From NCBI GenBank assembly GCA_024653205.1, contig JANLFO010000020.1, positions 1-44,697 on the forward strand: DNA of 44,697 nucleotides, written 5' to 3'. The first letter of the stretch is position 1. Each line of letters begins with the position of its first letter. Below the pieces are notes generated by a model that was given only the letters and a program-made list of their open reading frames with translations, searched no databases and had not been told where the DNA came from. The DNA is from Clostridia bacterium (lineage in GTDB: Bacteria > Bacillota > DSM-521 > Neomoorellales > SLTJ01). A program made the translations under genes and the position numbers. Positions 23,361-32,468 of the stretch are shown in pieces.

Positions 23361-24675
23361 TATTTGGCACTCCTACCGCCGGGTGAACCATCAGGGCAAG
23401 AAGATACATCCAAAACAGTGTGTGGAAACCGTACCTTAAAATGGCTCCCTCGAACACCTGGTGGATAACTAGGCCGGTCGCGATGGCCACACAGGTAGCC
23501 AAGACGGTTCTCTCGGTGCCGGTGCGGTGCCTAAGCCTCCTCGTACCTACGAACAAGGGAAGAAACCACAGGACAAGGAACGTCAGCAAGCCTAGAATGC
23601 CCACTTCGCTGGCCACAGCGAGGAAGGTATTGTGTGCCACTATCTGGACCCCCTCTGGGAGCAGTACTGCCTCGGAGCTTACCCCAAAACCTACGCCCAT
23701 CAGGGGCCGTTCTAGAATAGTCTGCCAGAGTGGGCGCCACGCAAGTTCGCGCAGGTTTAGGTCCAGAGAGAGGCGCGCCGGGTGGTAGAGGCCAGCAATG
23801 CTTGTCAAGCCGTCGCCATAAGCACAAAAAATCGCAAGCCCCGCACCCAGGAGAGCCATGGCGGCGGCAATCCATATGATTTGTCGCCACCCGCGCGATG
23901 CAGGGCCTTGGCTTCGGGAAAGATACCAGAGCATCGCTAGGCTCAGAACCGTCGCCAAAATGCCGGCGCGAGAAAAGGTAAGTAAGAGTGCCAGCACCTG
24001 CAGTAGAGTCCACGCTGCCCAGCGTCCACGATGTGGCGCGTTTGCCGCGTGGTAGGCCGTGAGGGTGAGGCTAATGAGAAGCCATGAGGCCAAGGTGTTC
24101 GGGTTGCCAAAGAGCGAGGAAATGCGCCAAAAAGGGGATATGCCATAGAGCCGTTGACTGAGGGTTATTGGGCCGAGCCGCAGTGTCTGGACGGTACCGT
24201 ACTCTAGCACCATTACATCACCAAAGAGGTACACCGCCAATCCCACAACGCTCATCGCTCCACCGAACAAAGCCAGCCCTTTACTGAGACCGGTAAACGT
24301 GGCTATTGGGGTGGGGTCGCCCAGGGTAAGGATGGCGACAAACATTGAGGTAACCATTATCATCAAAGTCCTACGAAGTGTAAGCTCAGGGTATGGGCTC
24401 CACCAGACGGATACCAAGGCAAAAAATAAGAGGAGGCACAAGAGCGCTAGTAGGTTGCTGCCCATGCCAGAGCGGCGTAGTCGGAGAAGTGGTAACGCGA
24501 TGGCGAAACCGGAGACTTGTAACAGTAGCTGCAGGTACGCCGCTAGAGGAAATAGGTAGTCCCTTGAGGGCGTCTGGAGAGAAAGCACGGCAGTACCAGT
24601 GAAGATGACGAGTATGACGACGCCGACGAAGTTTAGTTGTTTAGCCGGTGACACCGAGGAGTTGGATATACTCAT
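23266..24675 (-). CDS. O-antigen ligase/polymerase-type membrane protein
   Basis: A 469-residue polytopic protein with about ten to twelve hydrophobic helices and the Wzy_C/WaaL pattern: a helix-loop with FWRISSLFGNPNTLASW, TFSRAGILA, a large periplasm-side loop, and the conserved AHNTFLAVASEVGILGL near the C-terminus. Such proteins join completed polyprenyl-linked units outside the membrane, either polymerising repeats (Wzy) or ligating them. A Wzz-like gene elsewhere in the locus favours the Wzy role. The last ~30 residues overlap the next glycosyltransferase gene and look unconserved. The ATG overlaps the preceding glycosyltransferase gene by 35 bases. Confidence 0.87.
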   Translation of the reverse strand: MSISNSSVSPAKQLNFVGVVILVIFTGTAVLSLQTPSRDYLFPLAAYLQLLLQVSGFAIALPLLRLRRSGMGSNLLALLCLLLFFALVSVWWSPYPELTLRRTLMIMVTSMFVAILTLGDPTPIATFTGLSKGLALFGGAMSVVGLAVYLFGDVMVLEYGTVQTLRLGPITLSQRLYGISPFWRISSLFGNPNTLASWLLISLTLTAYHAANAPHRGRWAAWTLLQVLALLLTFSRAGILATVLSLAMLWYLSRSQGPASRGWRQIIWIAAAMALLGAGLAIFCAYGDGLTSIAGLYHPARLSLDLNLRELAWRPLWQTILERPLMGVGFGVSSEAVLLPEGVQIVAHNTFLAVASEVGILGLLTFLVLWFLPLFVGTRRLRHRTGTERTVLATCVAIATGLVIHQVFEGAILRYGFHTLFWMYLLALMVHPAVGVPNNEPMVCKGFVPNHGSSLRRGGDATGAPGQPA

Positions 24676-25741
24676 CCGTTATCGCCTCTATCGAGAAAGA
24701 GCTGACGCGTGGTGAAGGGTCACAACGTTCCCCCTTGAGAACCGCCATTATGGCGCCCGCCAGTTGGCCGGGCTTTCCAACTGGCACGAGCCGCCCCCAT
24801 TTGCCGCCCTCGAGGATCTCGGCTGGGCCGCTGGGGCAGTCGGTGGACACTACCGGCGTTCCTAGAGCCATAGCCTCTACCAACACCATGCCGAAACCTT
24901 CCCACTGCGAGGAGAGCACGAAGACCGCCGCACGCTTCATGTACTTGTAGGGGTTGTCTACGAATCCAGGCAGGGCCACGTCTCGTTCGACTCCCAGCTG
25001 CCGCACCAGGGTCTCGAGTTCCGGGCGGTCTTCACCCTCACCTAGGATCACGAGCCGGGCCGGGCGGTCCTGGCGGACCAGGGCGAAGGCGCGGAGGAGG
25101 GTGGGAAAATCCTTCGCCACTGTCAGTCTCCCGACGCCCACGATCACTGGCGGTTCGCCGGGCCGAAACCAGGGGTGATCCAACGGCTCCTCGGCCTTGG
25201 CGAAGAGCTCCGGCGTGACCACGGGGTTGTAGATGACCTTCACCTTCTCTGCGGGTAGCCTGGTCTGGGCCACCAAGTCCTCCGCTACCCCGCGGGATAC
25301 TGTTACCACCGCGTCAGCCCTTGGATAAAAGCGCTTGATCAACAGAGGTATAAACCGCCTTCGCAAAGAGGAAGCGTTTTCCGTAGACCGGCTTAGGGTG
25401 CTGTGCTCCGAAACTACCAGTCGAGTTTCGACCCCGGACAGCAACCTGGCCCAAATGGCCACCACGTTAGCGTGGTTGAGGGCGGACAGCATAGCGTGCG
25501 GTCGCTCCCGCCGCAGGTAGCGGAGCAGCCCCGGAAGGGCATAGAGCACCCGCCGGGCGCCCAGGTCCACCGCCCGCACCGAGGAGGGCACCTCCGCAAG
25601 GTAAGGCCCTTCCGCCCTGGCCAGCACCAGATCCACCGCCAGGCCTCTCTCGGCAAAGCCCCGGGCCAGGTTCACCATCACCCGCTCCGCCCCGCCGCCG
25701 CGAAGGGAGGGAAGGAACAAGGCCACCTTGGGCCCAGACAT
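24641..25741 (-). CDS. glycosyltransferase family 4
   Basis: A 366-residue GT-B glycosyltransferase. The N-terminal KVALFLPSLRGGGAERVMVN is the classic family motif, followed by LNHANVVAIWARLL and VVSEHSTLSRS. The donor half shows VGVGRLTVAKDFPTLLRAF, LPGFVDNPYKYMKRA and WEGFGMVLVEAMALGTPVVS with the EX7E residues, then DCPSGPAEIL, a motif frequent in GalNAc/amylovoran-type transferases. Intact length and motifs. The substrate cannot be fixed from sequence. Confidence 0.9.
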   Translation of the reverse strand: MSGPKVALFLPSLRGGGAERVMVNLARGFAERGLAVDLVLARAEGPYLAEVPSSVRAVDLGARRVLYALPGLLRYLRRERPHAMLSALNHANVVAIWARLLSGVETRLVVSEHSTLSRSTENASSLRRRFIPLLIKRFYPRADAVVTVSRGVAEDLVAQTRLPAEKVKVIYNPVVTPELFAKAEEPLDHPWFRPGEPPVIVGVGRLTVAKDFPTLLRAFALVRQDRPARLVILGEGEDRPELETLVRQLGVERDVALPGFVDNPYKYMKRAAVFVLSSQWEGFGMVLVEAMALGTPVVSTDCPSGPAEILEGGKWGRLVPVGKPGQLAGAIMAVLKGERCDPSPRVSSFSIEAITDEYIQLLGVTG

Positions 25742-25854
25742 CCTTGCACCTCCGCCACCATGGGTCGGCCCACAACTCCGACCCCGACCGGAATCCGACG
25801 GTTTTCTGGTACACGTCTTTACCCAAACACCTGAGTTAGGAACCTAGTGACGAT

Positions 25855-26820
25855 CTACTGGACCAAATCCTTCACCAGACTCATCCAGCCGCTAAAGTAG
25901 CTGTAATCGCCTGCCCGGAGCATCCGCCACGCCGGTACCCATCTAGAAGGCCCCCTCAACGCGAGCATTGCCAGGCGGCGCATCACTGCCTGTTGTTCTC
26001 GCCGTATTCTTTCGAGGGCGGCATTCAACTCCAAATCTTCCCCTAGCAGGGTTTCCAGTTCTCTCCCTCGATCCCGCAGGCGGCTGGAGAGCATTTCTAA
26101 TTGAGCTAAGCGCTGTTTACAAGCTGCCCGCGTGTCTCCGGGGGCGTAATGCTTGACCCGATCAAGGATCGTCACCCGCCTAGTTTGGATCACAAACCAG
26201 TGGGAGGCGTTCGATCCGTGGCGCCTGAAATACTGCAGGGGCTGTGGCAAGAGTACGCGACGGTCCAGAGTCAGCGCGACCCTGTGGATCCAGCCGTCGT
26301 GCCCGATACAGTCGTGCGGAATGGGCAGGATTGCAACCCGGAGTTCAGCCAGAAATGCTGTGCAACAGCCCCAAACAAAACTGTCAGCACGAAGACCTGC
26401 GCCACTGAGCTGCCGTACGGCGGTCAATCCGGTCGGCCTCAGGTCCGCGTCCGTCAACTCCGCGTTGTTACCCACCACCAGGGGATGCTCCGGCGCCTGA
26501 AACGCCTGTAGCACGGTCTTAACTTTTTCCGGGAACCATACGTCGTCTTGATCACAAAGAAAAATTATGTCACCACTGCAAAGCTCGATGGCGCGCTCGA
26601 AATTCCTGGAATACCCCAGCCGCTCCGGGTTGCGGTAAACGCGCACAGGGAAGGACGCCGCCTTGGCGAAAGAATCGAGAATCTCGATCGTACGATCCGT
26701 GGATCCGTCGTCAGAGACAACCAACTCGTCGGGAGGCCTCGTTTACTGTGCAAGACTGCCAAGCTGAGCCTCAAGATATGCTTCTCCGTTGTAGGTGGCC
26801 ACCGCCACAGAAACCCTCAT
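25855..26820 (-). pseudogene. glycosyltransferase family 2 with an in-frame stop
   Basis: A GT-A inverting glycosyltransferase reading from the ATG at 26820: MRVSVAVATYNGEAYLEAQL then GSLAQ, a TAA stop at 26745-26743, then in the same frame TRPPDELVVSDDGSTDRT and onward to 25855. Everything else is family-typical: DDGSTD, CDQDDVW (the DXD metal site) and an HDGW catalytic region (GHDGWIHRVAL). A single base change (CAA to TAA) explains the stop. Unless it is a sequencing error or suppressed, only a later restart (GTG at 26724, which loses the first beta strand) could be made. The gene would be about 321 residues if intact. Confidence 0.85.
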
Positions 26821-26914
26821 GTACCTCCGACTCCTCCAAACGAGCTTCCACCCAGACGTTCACTCGCCCGCGCGCAGCACCGCTCCTTGTCAGCCGTGCG
26901 ACCGTCAGGCCAGG

Positions 26915-27961
26915 CTACTTCGCGTACCCCCACCCGTACACCTTCTCGTAATACTGCTGGTACTCGCCCGTGATTACTTCCTCCACCCAGGCCTGGTTGC
27001 CCAAATACCAATCCGCCGTCCGGCGAAGGCCCTCTTCAAAGTCCATCTCGGGTTCCCACCCCAGCTCCTGCTTAATCTTGGAGCAGGCCAGGGCGTAGCG
27101 GAAGTCGTGCGCCGCACCCCGGGGGTCTTTGATGAACCGGATTTCCGGTTCGAGGTGCCGGGTCCTGGGGTTTTCCTTCAGGATCCGGCAGATGAGCCGA
27201 ACCACCTCGAGGTTCCTTCTCTCGCACCCGCCCCCGATGTTGTAGACCTCGCCGGGCCGACCGTGGTTAAGCACCAGGGCTATGGCCCGGCAGTTATCCT
27301 CGACGTAGAGCCAGTCCCGTACCTGCTTTCCCTCGCCGTACACCGGCAGCTCCTTGCCCAGGAGCGCGTTGCGGATCATCAGCGGGATGAGCTTCTCCGG
27401 GAACTGGTAGGGGCCGTAGTTGTTGGAGCTGCGGGTAATGATCACCGGGACACTGTAGGCCTTATGATAGGACCGGCAAAGGAGGTCGGCGGCGGCCTTG
27501 CTGGCGGCATAAGGGGAGTTGGGCCGCAAGGGGGACTCCTCGGAAAAGCACCCCTCCTCGCCCAGGCTGCCGTACACCTCGTCGGTGGAGACCTGCAGGA
27601 ACCGCTCCACCCTGTACTTGCGGGCCGCCTCCAGCAGGACCTGCACCCCTTTAATGTTGGTCTCAATAAAGGGGCTGGCGTCGAGGATGCTCCGGTCCAC
27701 GTGGGATTCGGCGGCGAAGTTCACCACCGCGTCCGGCCGCTCCCGGGCAAAGATTTTGTCCACCAGGTCCCGATCGGCGATGTCGCCCCGGACGAACTTG
27801 TAGCGGGGGTCGCGCTCGACGTCCCTGAGATTGGTGAGGTTGCCCGCGTAGGTAAGCTTGTCCAGGTTTATTACCGCTTCCCAACCCGGGCCCTCTTCAA
27901 GAACGTAGCGGATGAAGTTGCTGCCGATAAAGCCGCAGCCACCGGTTACCAGAAGCTTCAC
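26915..27961 (-). CDS. rfbB: dTDP-glucose 4,6-dehydratase
   Basis: A 348-residue extended SDR enzyme catalysing the second step of dTDP-L-rhamnose synthesis (dTDP-glucose to the 4-keto-6-deoxy sugar). The N-terminus KLLVTGGCGFIGSNFIR is the NAD site, AAESHVDRSI is the dehydratase signature, STDEVYG supplies the Thr-Asp-Glu triad and SPYAASKAAADLL the YXXXK pair; RSSNNYGPYQFPEKLIP is also diagnostic. The GTG at 27961 overlaps the RfbC stop by 4 bases. A longer frame upstream is only the shadow of rfbC. The set rfbD-A-C-B is complete. Confidence 0.95.
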   Translation of the reverse strand: MKLLVTGGCGFIGSNFIRYVLEEGPGWEAVINLDKLTYAGNLTNLRDVERDPRYKFVRGDIADRDLVDKIFARERPDAVVNFAAESHVDRSILDASPFIETNIKGVQVLLEAARKYRVERFLQVSTDEVYGSLGEEGCFSEESPLRPNSPYAASKAAADLLCRSYHKAYSVPVIITRSSNNYGPYQFPEKLIPLMIRNALLGKELPVYGEGKQVRDWLYVEDNCRAIALVLNHGRPGEVYNIGGGCERRNLEVVRLICRILKENPRTRHLEPEIRFIKDPRGAAHDFRYALACSKIKQELGWEPEMDFEEGLRRTADWYLGNQAWVEEVITGEYQQYYEKVYGWGYAK

Positions 27962-28533
27962 GTGCCCTGCCTCCCCGGCCGGTAGATAAACCCGTTCACG
28001 GCCTCTTTGAGCGGCGGCCACCCGGCGTCCTTGGGGGAGATGATCGGGTCCTCCACCGGCCAGCGGATCCCGATTTCCGGGTCGTTCCAGATTATCCCGG
28101 CCTCGCACTCCGGGGCGTACTCCTCGGTGGTCTTGTAGAGCACCTCGGCCGCCTCGCTCAGCACGCAAAAGCCGTGGGCAAACCCCGCCGGTATGTAGAG
28201 CATGGCTTTGTTCTCCGCCGAAAGTGTGGCCCCCACCCAGCGGCCGTAGGTGGGCGAGCCCTTACGGATGTCCACGGCCACGTCGAAGATCTCCCCCGCC
28301 ACCGCCCGCACCAGCTTGCCCTGCGCCTTTGGGGGATTTTGGTAGTGCAGCCCCCTTAACACTCCTTTTCGCGATCGGGAATGGTTGTCCTGCAAGAAGC
28401 GCTCGCTTATCCCGAAGGCGGCGAACTCGGAGTACTTGTAGGCCTCCAGGAAGAAGCCGCGCTCGTCGGGGAAGACCGCCGGCTCGATCAGCACCACCTC
28501 GGGTATCTCAAGACGCGTGAACCGGAAGGGCAT
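27958..28533 (-). CDS. rfbC: dTDP-4-dehydrorhamnose 3,5-epimerase
   Basis: A 191-residue cupin-fold epimerase for the third step of the rhamnose pathway. DERGFFLEAYKYSEF, LQDNHSRSRKGVLRGLHYQ (the His base in GLHYQ) and YIPAGFAHGFCVLSE are the hallmark motifs. Length is normal. It sits 3 bases after rfbA and overlaps rfbB by 4 bases, so the four genes form one transcript. A degenerate relative is found at 34457-34713. Confidence 0.95.
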   Translation of the reverse strand: MPFRFTRLEIPEVVLIEPAVFPDERGFFLEAYKYSEFAAFGISERFLQDNHSRSRKGVLRGLHYQNPPKAQGKLVRAVAGEIFDVAVDIRKGSPTYGRWVGATLSAENKAMLYIPAGFAHGFCVLSEAAEVLYKTTEEYAPECEAGIIWNDPEIGIRWPVEDPIISPKDAGWPPLKEAVNGFIYRPGRQGT

Positions 28534-28536
28534 GCC

Positions 28537-29601
28537 CTAGATGTTCACCTCCGCGTCGTCCCCGATCATCAGCCGCAGGGCCTTGCTGTTCTGCTTGGCC
28601 GCGGCCACCACCGCGTTGCGGCCTATTACGCTGTCCTCCAGCCGCTCCACGTTCACCAGCCGCGCGCCGTCCAGGACCACCGAGTGCTCCAGCGCCGTGC
28701 CCTCGATGAAGCAGCCTCTTCCCACGCTGGTGTAGGGGCCGATGAAGGAGTCCCGGATCACCGTGCCCGCGCCGATTACCGCCGGCCCCCTGACGGTGCT
28801 CCGCTCCACCCGGGCCCCGCTCTCCAGCCTCACCCTGCCCACCACCCGGCTCTGCTCGTCCACCTCGCCCTCCAGGGCGCAGGCCACCAGTTCGTCCAGC
28901 ACCACGCGGTTGGCCTCCAGGAGGTCGTCCTTCTTCCCGGTGTCAAGCCACCAGCCCTCAAGCACGTGGCTCCTCACCCTTTTGCCCGCCTCGAGAAGCG
29001 CCTGGATGGCGTCGGTGATCTCCAGTTCCCCCCGGAAGGAAGGCTTGATGCGGCCGATGGCCTCGTGGATCGCAGGGGAGAAGAGGTAAATGCCCACCAG
29101 GGCCAGGTTGGAGGGCGGCTCTTTGGGCTTTTCCACCAGCCGCAGCACGTTGCCCCCGCCGTCCACCTCCGCCACCCCGAACATGCGGGGGTCCGCTACG
29201 GGTTTCAGCAGAATCAGGGCCTCGGGCCGGGAGGTGCGGAACTCCTGCACGAAGCCCTGGATGCTCTGGCCGATAAGATTGTCCCCCAGATACATGAGGA
29301 AAGGGTCATCGCCCAGAAATTCGCGGGACACCATCACCGCGTGGGCCAGGCCCTTGGGCTCCTCCTGCCGCACGAAGGTGAAGCAAAGGCCCCAGGGGTT
29401 ATCCGCCAGCGCGGCCCGGATCTGGTCCCCGGTTTCGGGCGCCACTATCACCCCCACCTCTTTGATCCCTACCGAGGCGATTTGCTCCATCACGTAGTGG
29501 ATGATGGGCTGGTTGGCCACCGGCACCAGCTGCTTGGCCACCGTATAGGTCAGGGGCCGAAGGCGCGTGCCCTTCCCTCCCGCCAGGACTAAACCTTTCA
29601 C
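28537..29601 (-). CDS. rfbA: glucose-1-phosphate thymidylyltransferase, long form
   Basis: A 354-residue nucleotidyltransferase that makes dTDP-glucose from dTTP and glucose-1-P. KGLVLAGGKGTRLRPLT is the activating loop, YLGDNLIGQ holds the metal-binding Asp, and GWWLDTGKKDDLLEAN is the sugar-binding region. The final ~110 residues form a left-handed beta-helix (RVVGRVRLESGARVERS and so on), typical of the 'RmlA-long' type found in Firmicutes, Actinobacteria and Archaea, and absent from the ~290-residue enterobacterial enzyme. The GTG at 29601 overlaps the rfbD stop by 4 bases. The much longer open frame upstream is the shadow of rfbD. Confidence 0.93.
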   Translation of the reverse strand: MKGLVLAGGKGTRLRPLTYTVAKQLVPVANQPIIHYVMEQIASVGIKEVGVIVAPETGDQIRAALADNPWGLCFTFVRQEEPKGLAHAVMVSREFLGDDPFLMYLGDNLIGQSIQGFVQEFRTSRPEALILLKPVADPRMFGVAEVDGGGNVLRLVEKPKEPPSNLALVGIYLFSPAIHEAIGRIKPSFRGELEITDAIQALLEAGKRVRSHVLEGWWLDTGKKDDLLEANRVVLDELVACALEGEVDEQSRVVGRVRLESGARVERSTVRGPAVIGAGTVIRDSFIGPYTSVGRGCFIEGTALEHSVVLDGARLVNVERLEDSVIGRNAVVAAAKQNSKALRLMIGDDAEVNI

Positions 29602-30515
29602 CGCTCTCCTCCTTCTCTCTCCATCTCGGTCATAAAGCGCGCCAGCGCTTCTTCCCAGGGAGGCATGATGTCGATGCCCTGGAGCTGCAGCAGGTAGTTT
29701 TCCAGGACCGAGTTCTTCGGCCGCCGGGCCGGGCGCGGGAACTCCTCGCTGGTTACCGGCCTCACGGTCACGGGCCCGGGCAGCCCTGCAGGCGGTAGCA
29801 ACCGGACCGAACCGCCGGGCTCTTCTCTGGCCTCGTAGCCGGCTCCCTTGAAGATGGCGAGCGCGAACTGGTACCAGGTGCAGCTCCCCTGGGAGGTACA
29901 GTGGTACGTGCCGTAGCAGTCCGTCTGGATGAGCCTCGCGATCTGCCGGGCCAGGTCCGCCGCCCAGGTGGGCGTGCCCCGCTGGTCGTTCACCACCCGC
30001 AGCTCTTTTTGCTCCCGGGCCAGCCGCAGCATGGTCTTGACGAAGTTCTTGCCGGTGCGGCCATAGAGCCAGGCGGTGCGGACGATGAAGTGCTTGGGCC
30101 ACTGCTCCCGCACCAGGTTCTCGCCCCAAAGCTTGGAGGCGCCGTAGACGCTGATGGGGTTGGGCGGGTCGAACTCGAAGTAGGGTCCGGTTTTGGTACC
30201 GTCGAACACGTAGTCGGTGCTGACATGGACCAGCTTGGCCCCCGCCTCCCGGGCGGCGATGGCCGCGTTTCGCGCCCCCAGGGCGTTGATCAGGAAGGGG
30301 CGGTCCCGGTTCGTTTCGCAGCCGTCCACGTCGGTGTACGCGGCGGCGTTGATGATCACGTCAGGGCTTGTCCGTTTTACTATCGCGAGAAGCTGCGACA
30401 GATCGGCAACGTCGGCCTCGGGCCGGGCCGTGGGAATGACCTCGTGCTCGGCGCCTAACACCGAGCGCAGTTCCGAACCGAGTTGGCCGGCAGCACCTAA
30501 AATCAAAATGCGCAT
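29598..30515 (-). CDS. rfbD: dTDP-4-dehydrorhamnose reductase
   Basis: A 305-residue SDR enzyme that reduces the 4-keto sugar to dTDP-L-rhamnose. MRILILGAAGQLGSELRSV is the NADPH motif; NAAAYTDVDGCE, STDYVFDG and SVYGASKLWGE (YXXXK) are the signature segments, and RTAWLYGRTGKNFV is family-typical. The ATG at 30515 is chosen because GGGAG lies about 8 bases upstream. Nine more residues in frame are not conserved. It starts 14 bases after the flippase stop. Confidence 0.93.
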   Translation of the reverse strand: MRILILGAAGQLGSELRSVLGAEHEVIPTARPEADVADLSQLLAIVKRTSPDVIINAAAYTDVDGCETNRDRPFLINALGARNAAIAAREAGAKLVHVSTDYVFDGTKTGPYFEFDPPNPISVYGASKLWGENLVREQWPKHFIVRTAWLYGRTGKNFVKTMLRLAREQKELRVVNDQRGTPTWAADLARQIARLIQTDCYGTYHCTSQGSCTWYQFALAIFKGAGYEAREEPGGSVRLLPPAGLPGPVTVRPVTSEEFPRPARRPKNSVLENYLLQLQGIDIMPPWEEALARFMTEMEREGGER

Positions 30516-30528
30516 TATGTATCTCCCT

Positions 30529-32031
30529 TCACGTCCTGGCACCCTTAATGAACAGCCCCCGCTCTGAGGGATCTAAGATTCTCCACCAGCAAAACCAGAC
30601 AAAGCAGACAAAAAGGCCGAGAACCATTAAAGCTTGAAGTAACAGCGGGTGAACCATGAACAGCCTCTTTATGGCGTAGGCTGCTGTTCCAAGAGCAATA
30701 ATGGCATACAGCGTGCGCGGCACCCCATTAGCCCTTAACAGGCTCGACGGCAACTGATAACCCCTGAGGGCGGCGCCGAACAGCAGGGCTGCGTCGAGCG
30801 TAACCCGTAGCGTCCAAGCACCTGCCGCTCCGGCGATGCCCCACCGGCAGATCATGAGCCAAGCCACCCCGACGTAAAGCGGTAGCTCCAGCAGGTGGAA
30901 CTTGGCAGGGAGATCAGGCCGCCCTACCCCTTGAAGCAGGGCAAAAGGCACTTGGGCCAGCGAATTGATCAGTACGCCCACACCAAGAATCTGGAGCGCC
31001 GCAGTGCTTTCCGAAGCGAAGTCGGGCCCTAACCACATTTGCAAACCGTCCCTGGCGAACAAGCCTATCAGTAACACCACGGGCCCCAATGCCAGTAAGA
31101 TGTATTTGATTGAACGTGCAAAGAAGAGACTGGCTCTGCCCCTATCCCTAACTGCTTCTAAGGCGCTGAACGCCGGAAATAAAGCCGTGGTAAGACTTCC
31201 GGGGATGATCAGTAAACGTGTTACTACCTCATAAGGGGCGCTGTAGTAGGCAACCGCGGATATCGACAGGACCGAGCCTATGAGGAAGCGGTCCAGATAA
31301 ACGAGGATGGGCCCAACAATGCTCGAGATCGTCACCCAGACGCCGAACGAAAAAAGGCTCCGAAATAAGCTAAACTCGGCCGACCACCGCTTTAGGCCCG
31401 GAATCAGACGAAGATTTAGGACCAGGAACGCAATCAAGGCCGCCACCCTGGCCACAAGGGTCAGGGCCACGATGGCCGGAAGGCCGAGCCCTAACGTTAA
31501 GCCGAGCAACGGCAGAAGATAGGTTAGGCAACTTGCGGGAATCTTTACCGCGTTGACCAGGTCAAATCTCTGGGCAGCTCCCAGAACCCCCACGAACGAC
31601 CCGGAGATCAGGGTGACCGGAACGCCGACAGCCAGTACGTAGAAGGCACTGCTGGCTTCCCTTACTAAATACGGAGGAACGTTCAGTGCGCGCTCCACCA
31701 AAAGCGGCGTGACAGCGGCCAGGGTCAGCCCGCCCGCGGCCCCCAGGAGCGCTTGCGTCGCTACCGTCGTCCAGACCAACCCCGGCACCCGGTCGGCTTC
31801 GCCCTTGCCCAGGGCCTCGGCGACGAACTTGGTGGTGGCCCGCCCGAGCCCCAGGTCAAAGACGGCAAAATAGCCCAGTATCACCCACGCCAGCGAGAGA
31901 AGGCCGAACCTCTCCGTGCCCAGGCCGCGCACGATGAACGGCATCGTGACCAGCCCGACCATAAGGGGCAGGACCTGGCCAATGAAGTTCAGTAGGGTAT
32001 TGCGGGCAAGCAGACTCCCCCGGATCTCCAC
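30529..32031 (-). CDS. Wzx-type polysaccharide flippase
   Basis: A 500-residue multidrug/oligosaccharidyl-lipid/polysaccharide (MOP) family transporter with about 12-14 helices. It opens GSLLARNTLLNFIGQVLPLM then VGLVTMPFIVRGLGTERFGL, the standard start for Wzx proteins, followed by DLGLGRATTKFVAEALG. It should flip the lipid-linked repeat unit to the outer face. It is the first gene of the leftward glycan operon. Its first 151 codons plus about 240 upstream bases are duplicated at 34716-35405. Starts at ATG 32031. Confidence 0.9.
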   Translation of the reverse strand: MEIRGSLLARNTLLNFIGQVLPLMVGLVTMPFIVRGLGTERFGLLSLAWVILGYFAVFDLGLGRATTKFVAEALGKGEADRVPGLVWTTVATQALLGAAGGLTLAAVTPLLVERALNVPPYLVREASSAFYVLAVGVPVTLISGSFVGVLGAAQRFDLVNAVKIPASCLTYLLPLLGLTLGLGLPAIVALTLVARVAALIAFLVLNLRLIPGLKRWSAEFSLFRSLFSFGVWVTISSIVGPILVYLDRFLIGSVLSISAVAYYSAPYEVVTRLLIIPGSLTTALFPAFSALEAVRDRGRASLFFARSIKYILLALGPVVLLIGLFARDGLQMWLGPDFASESTAALQILGVGVLINSLAQVPFALLQGVGRPDLPAKFHLLELPLYVGVAWLMICRWGIAGAAGAWTLRVTLDAALLFGAALRGYQLPSSLLRANGVPRTLYAIIALGTAAYAIKRLFMVHPLLLQALMVLGLFVCFVWFCWWRILDPSERGLFIKGART

Positions 32032-32270
32032 CTCTAACCTTCACCACTTCGCCGTGATTTGTGCGTCTGGGATTAGGTCAGCTACCCGGTGCTAGCGGGC
32101 TCTGACCCTCTAGGCACCTGCGCCGGACGGTCCAACGCTTGCCTCACTTCGGTAAGCACCCCGTCCACTTCCGCCGTTAAGACCACAACTTCTTCTCTTT
32201 CTCCTAGCAGGGCTGCAGTCACAGGGGCTACCGCTCAATCACCTTGGCTTTGGCCCCTGAGCCAGTCCTC
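31581..32270 (-). repeat. 690-bp direct repeat, copy in the intact flippase
   Basis: Matches 34716-35405 base for base, with one difference that I can see (32258 T versus 35393 C). The offset is 3135 bp throughout. The near identity indicates a recent duplication or gene conversion. Confidence 0.92.
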
Positions 32271-32468
32271 TCTAGAAATACCTGCTTGCTTCAGAATTCG
32301 TGATAACAGGTCCACACCGATCTCCCTCCGGTGGGGGTTGGGGATGCAAAGGTGTTTCCCTCCCCGGTACGGCCCCTCGAATCCGAAATCCCTCAGCCGC
32401 TTCACCAGTTCCGCCCAGGAAACCGGCGTAAGTCTAGCTTTCGATCGCGAGCCCTTCCGGTTCCTCAA
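32235..32468 (-). CDS. HicA-type toxin with a short internal deletion
   Basis: A HicA double-stranded-RNA-binding-fold toxin: LTPVSWAELVKRLRDFGFEG then PYRGGKHLCIPNPHRREIG, ending ILKQAGISREDW. Relatives have about eight to ten residues between GGKH and IPNPH (the strand with MXKXGXXXXT); here they are missing, so the central strand is broken even though the catalytic-type His is kept. The only in-frame start is TTG at 32468, inside hicB; the usual start just before LTPVSW is absent. Probably an inactive or weakened toxin. Compare the intact copy at 33869-34081. Confidence 0.7.
   Translation of the reverse strand: MRNRKGSRSKARLTPVSWAELVKRLRDFGFEGPYRGGKHLCIPNPHRREIGVDLLSRILKQAGISREDWLRGQSQGD

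Noticed and set aside
26795-27985. 396-residue plus-strand frame opposite rfbB
   Set aside because: Antisense shadow of the dehydratase gene; no motif, GC-driven open frame.
27961-28168. N-terminal extension of the dTDP-glucose dehydratase (about 69 additional residues)
   Set aside because: The extension is the out-of-frame shadow of rfbC; the Rossmann motif begins right at the GTG at 27961, which overlaps the rfbC stop.
28381-29592. 403-residue plus-strand frame opposite rfbA
   Set aside because: Antisense shadow with His/Gln/Arg-rich composition and no family resemblance.
29602-30129. Long upstream extension of rfbA (about 176 residues)
   Set aside because: It is rfbD read in another frame with Gly/Ala/Arg-rich composition; the true GTG at 29601 precedes KGLVLAGGKG.
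32085-32232. 49-codon minus-strand open stretch (VVVLTAEVDGVLTEVRQALD region) upstream of the flippase, duplicated at 35220-35367
   Set aside because: It might be the end of a lost gene, but it has no start, no partner sequence in the window and only vague similarity to the HicB N-terminus; too weak to call.
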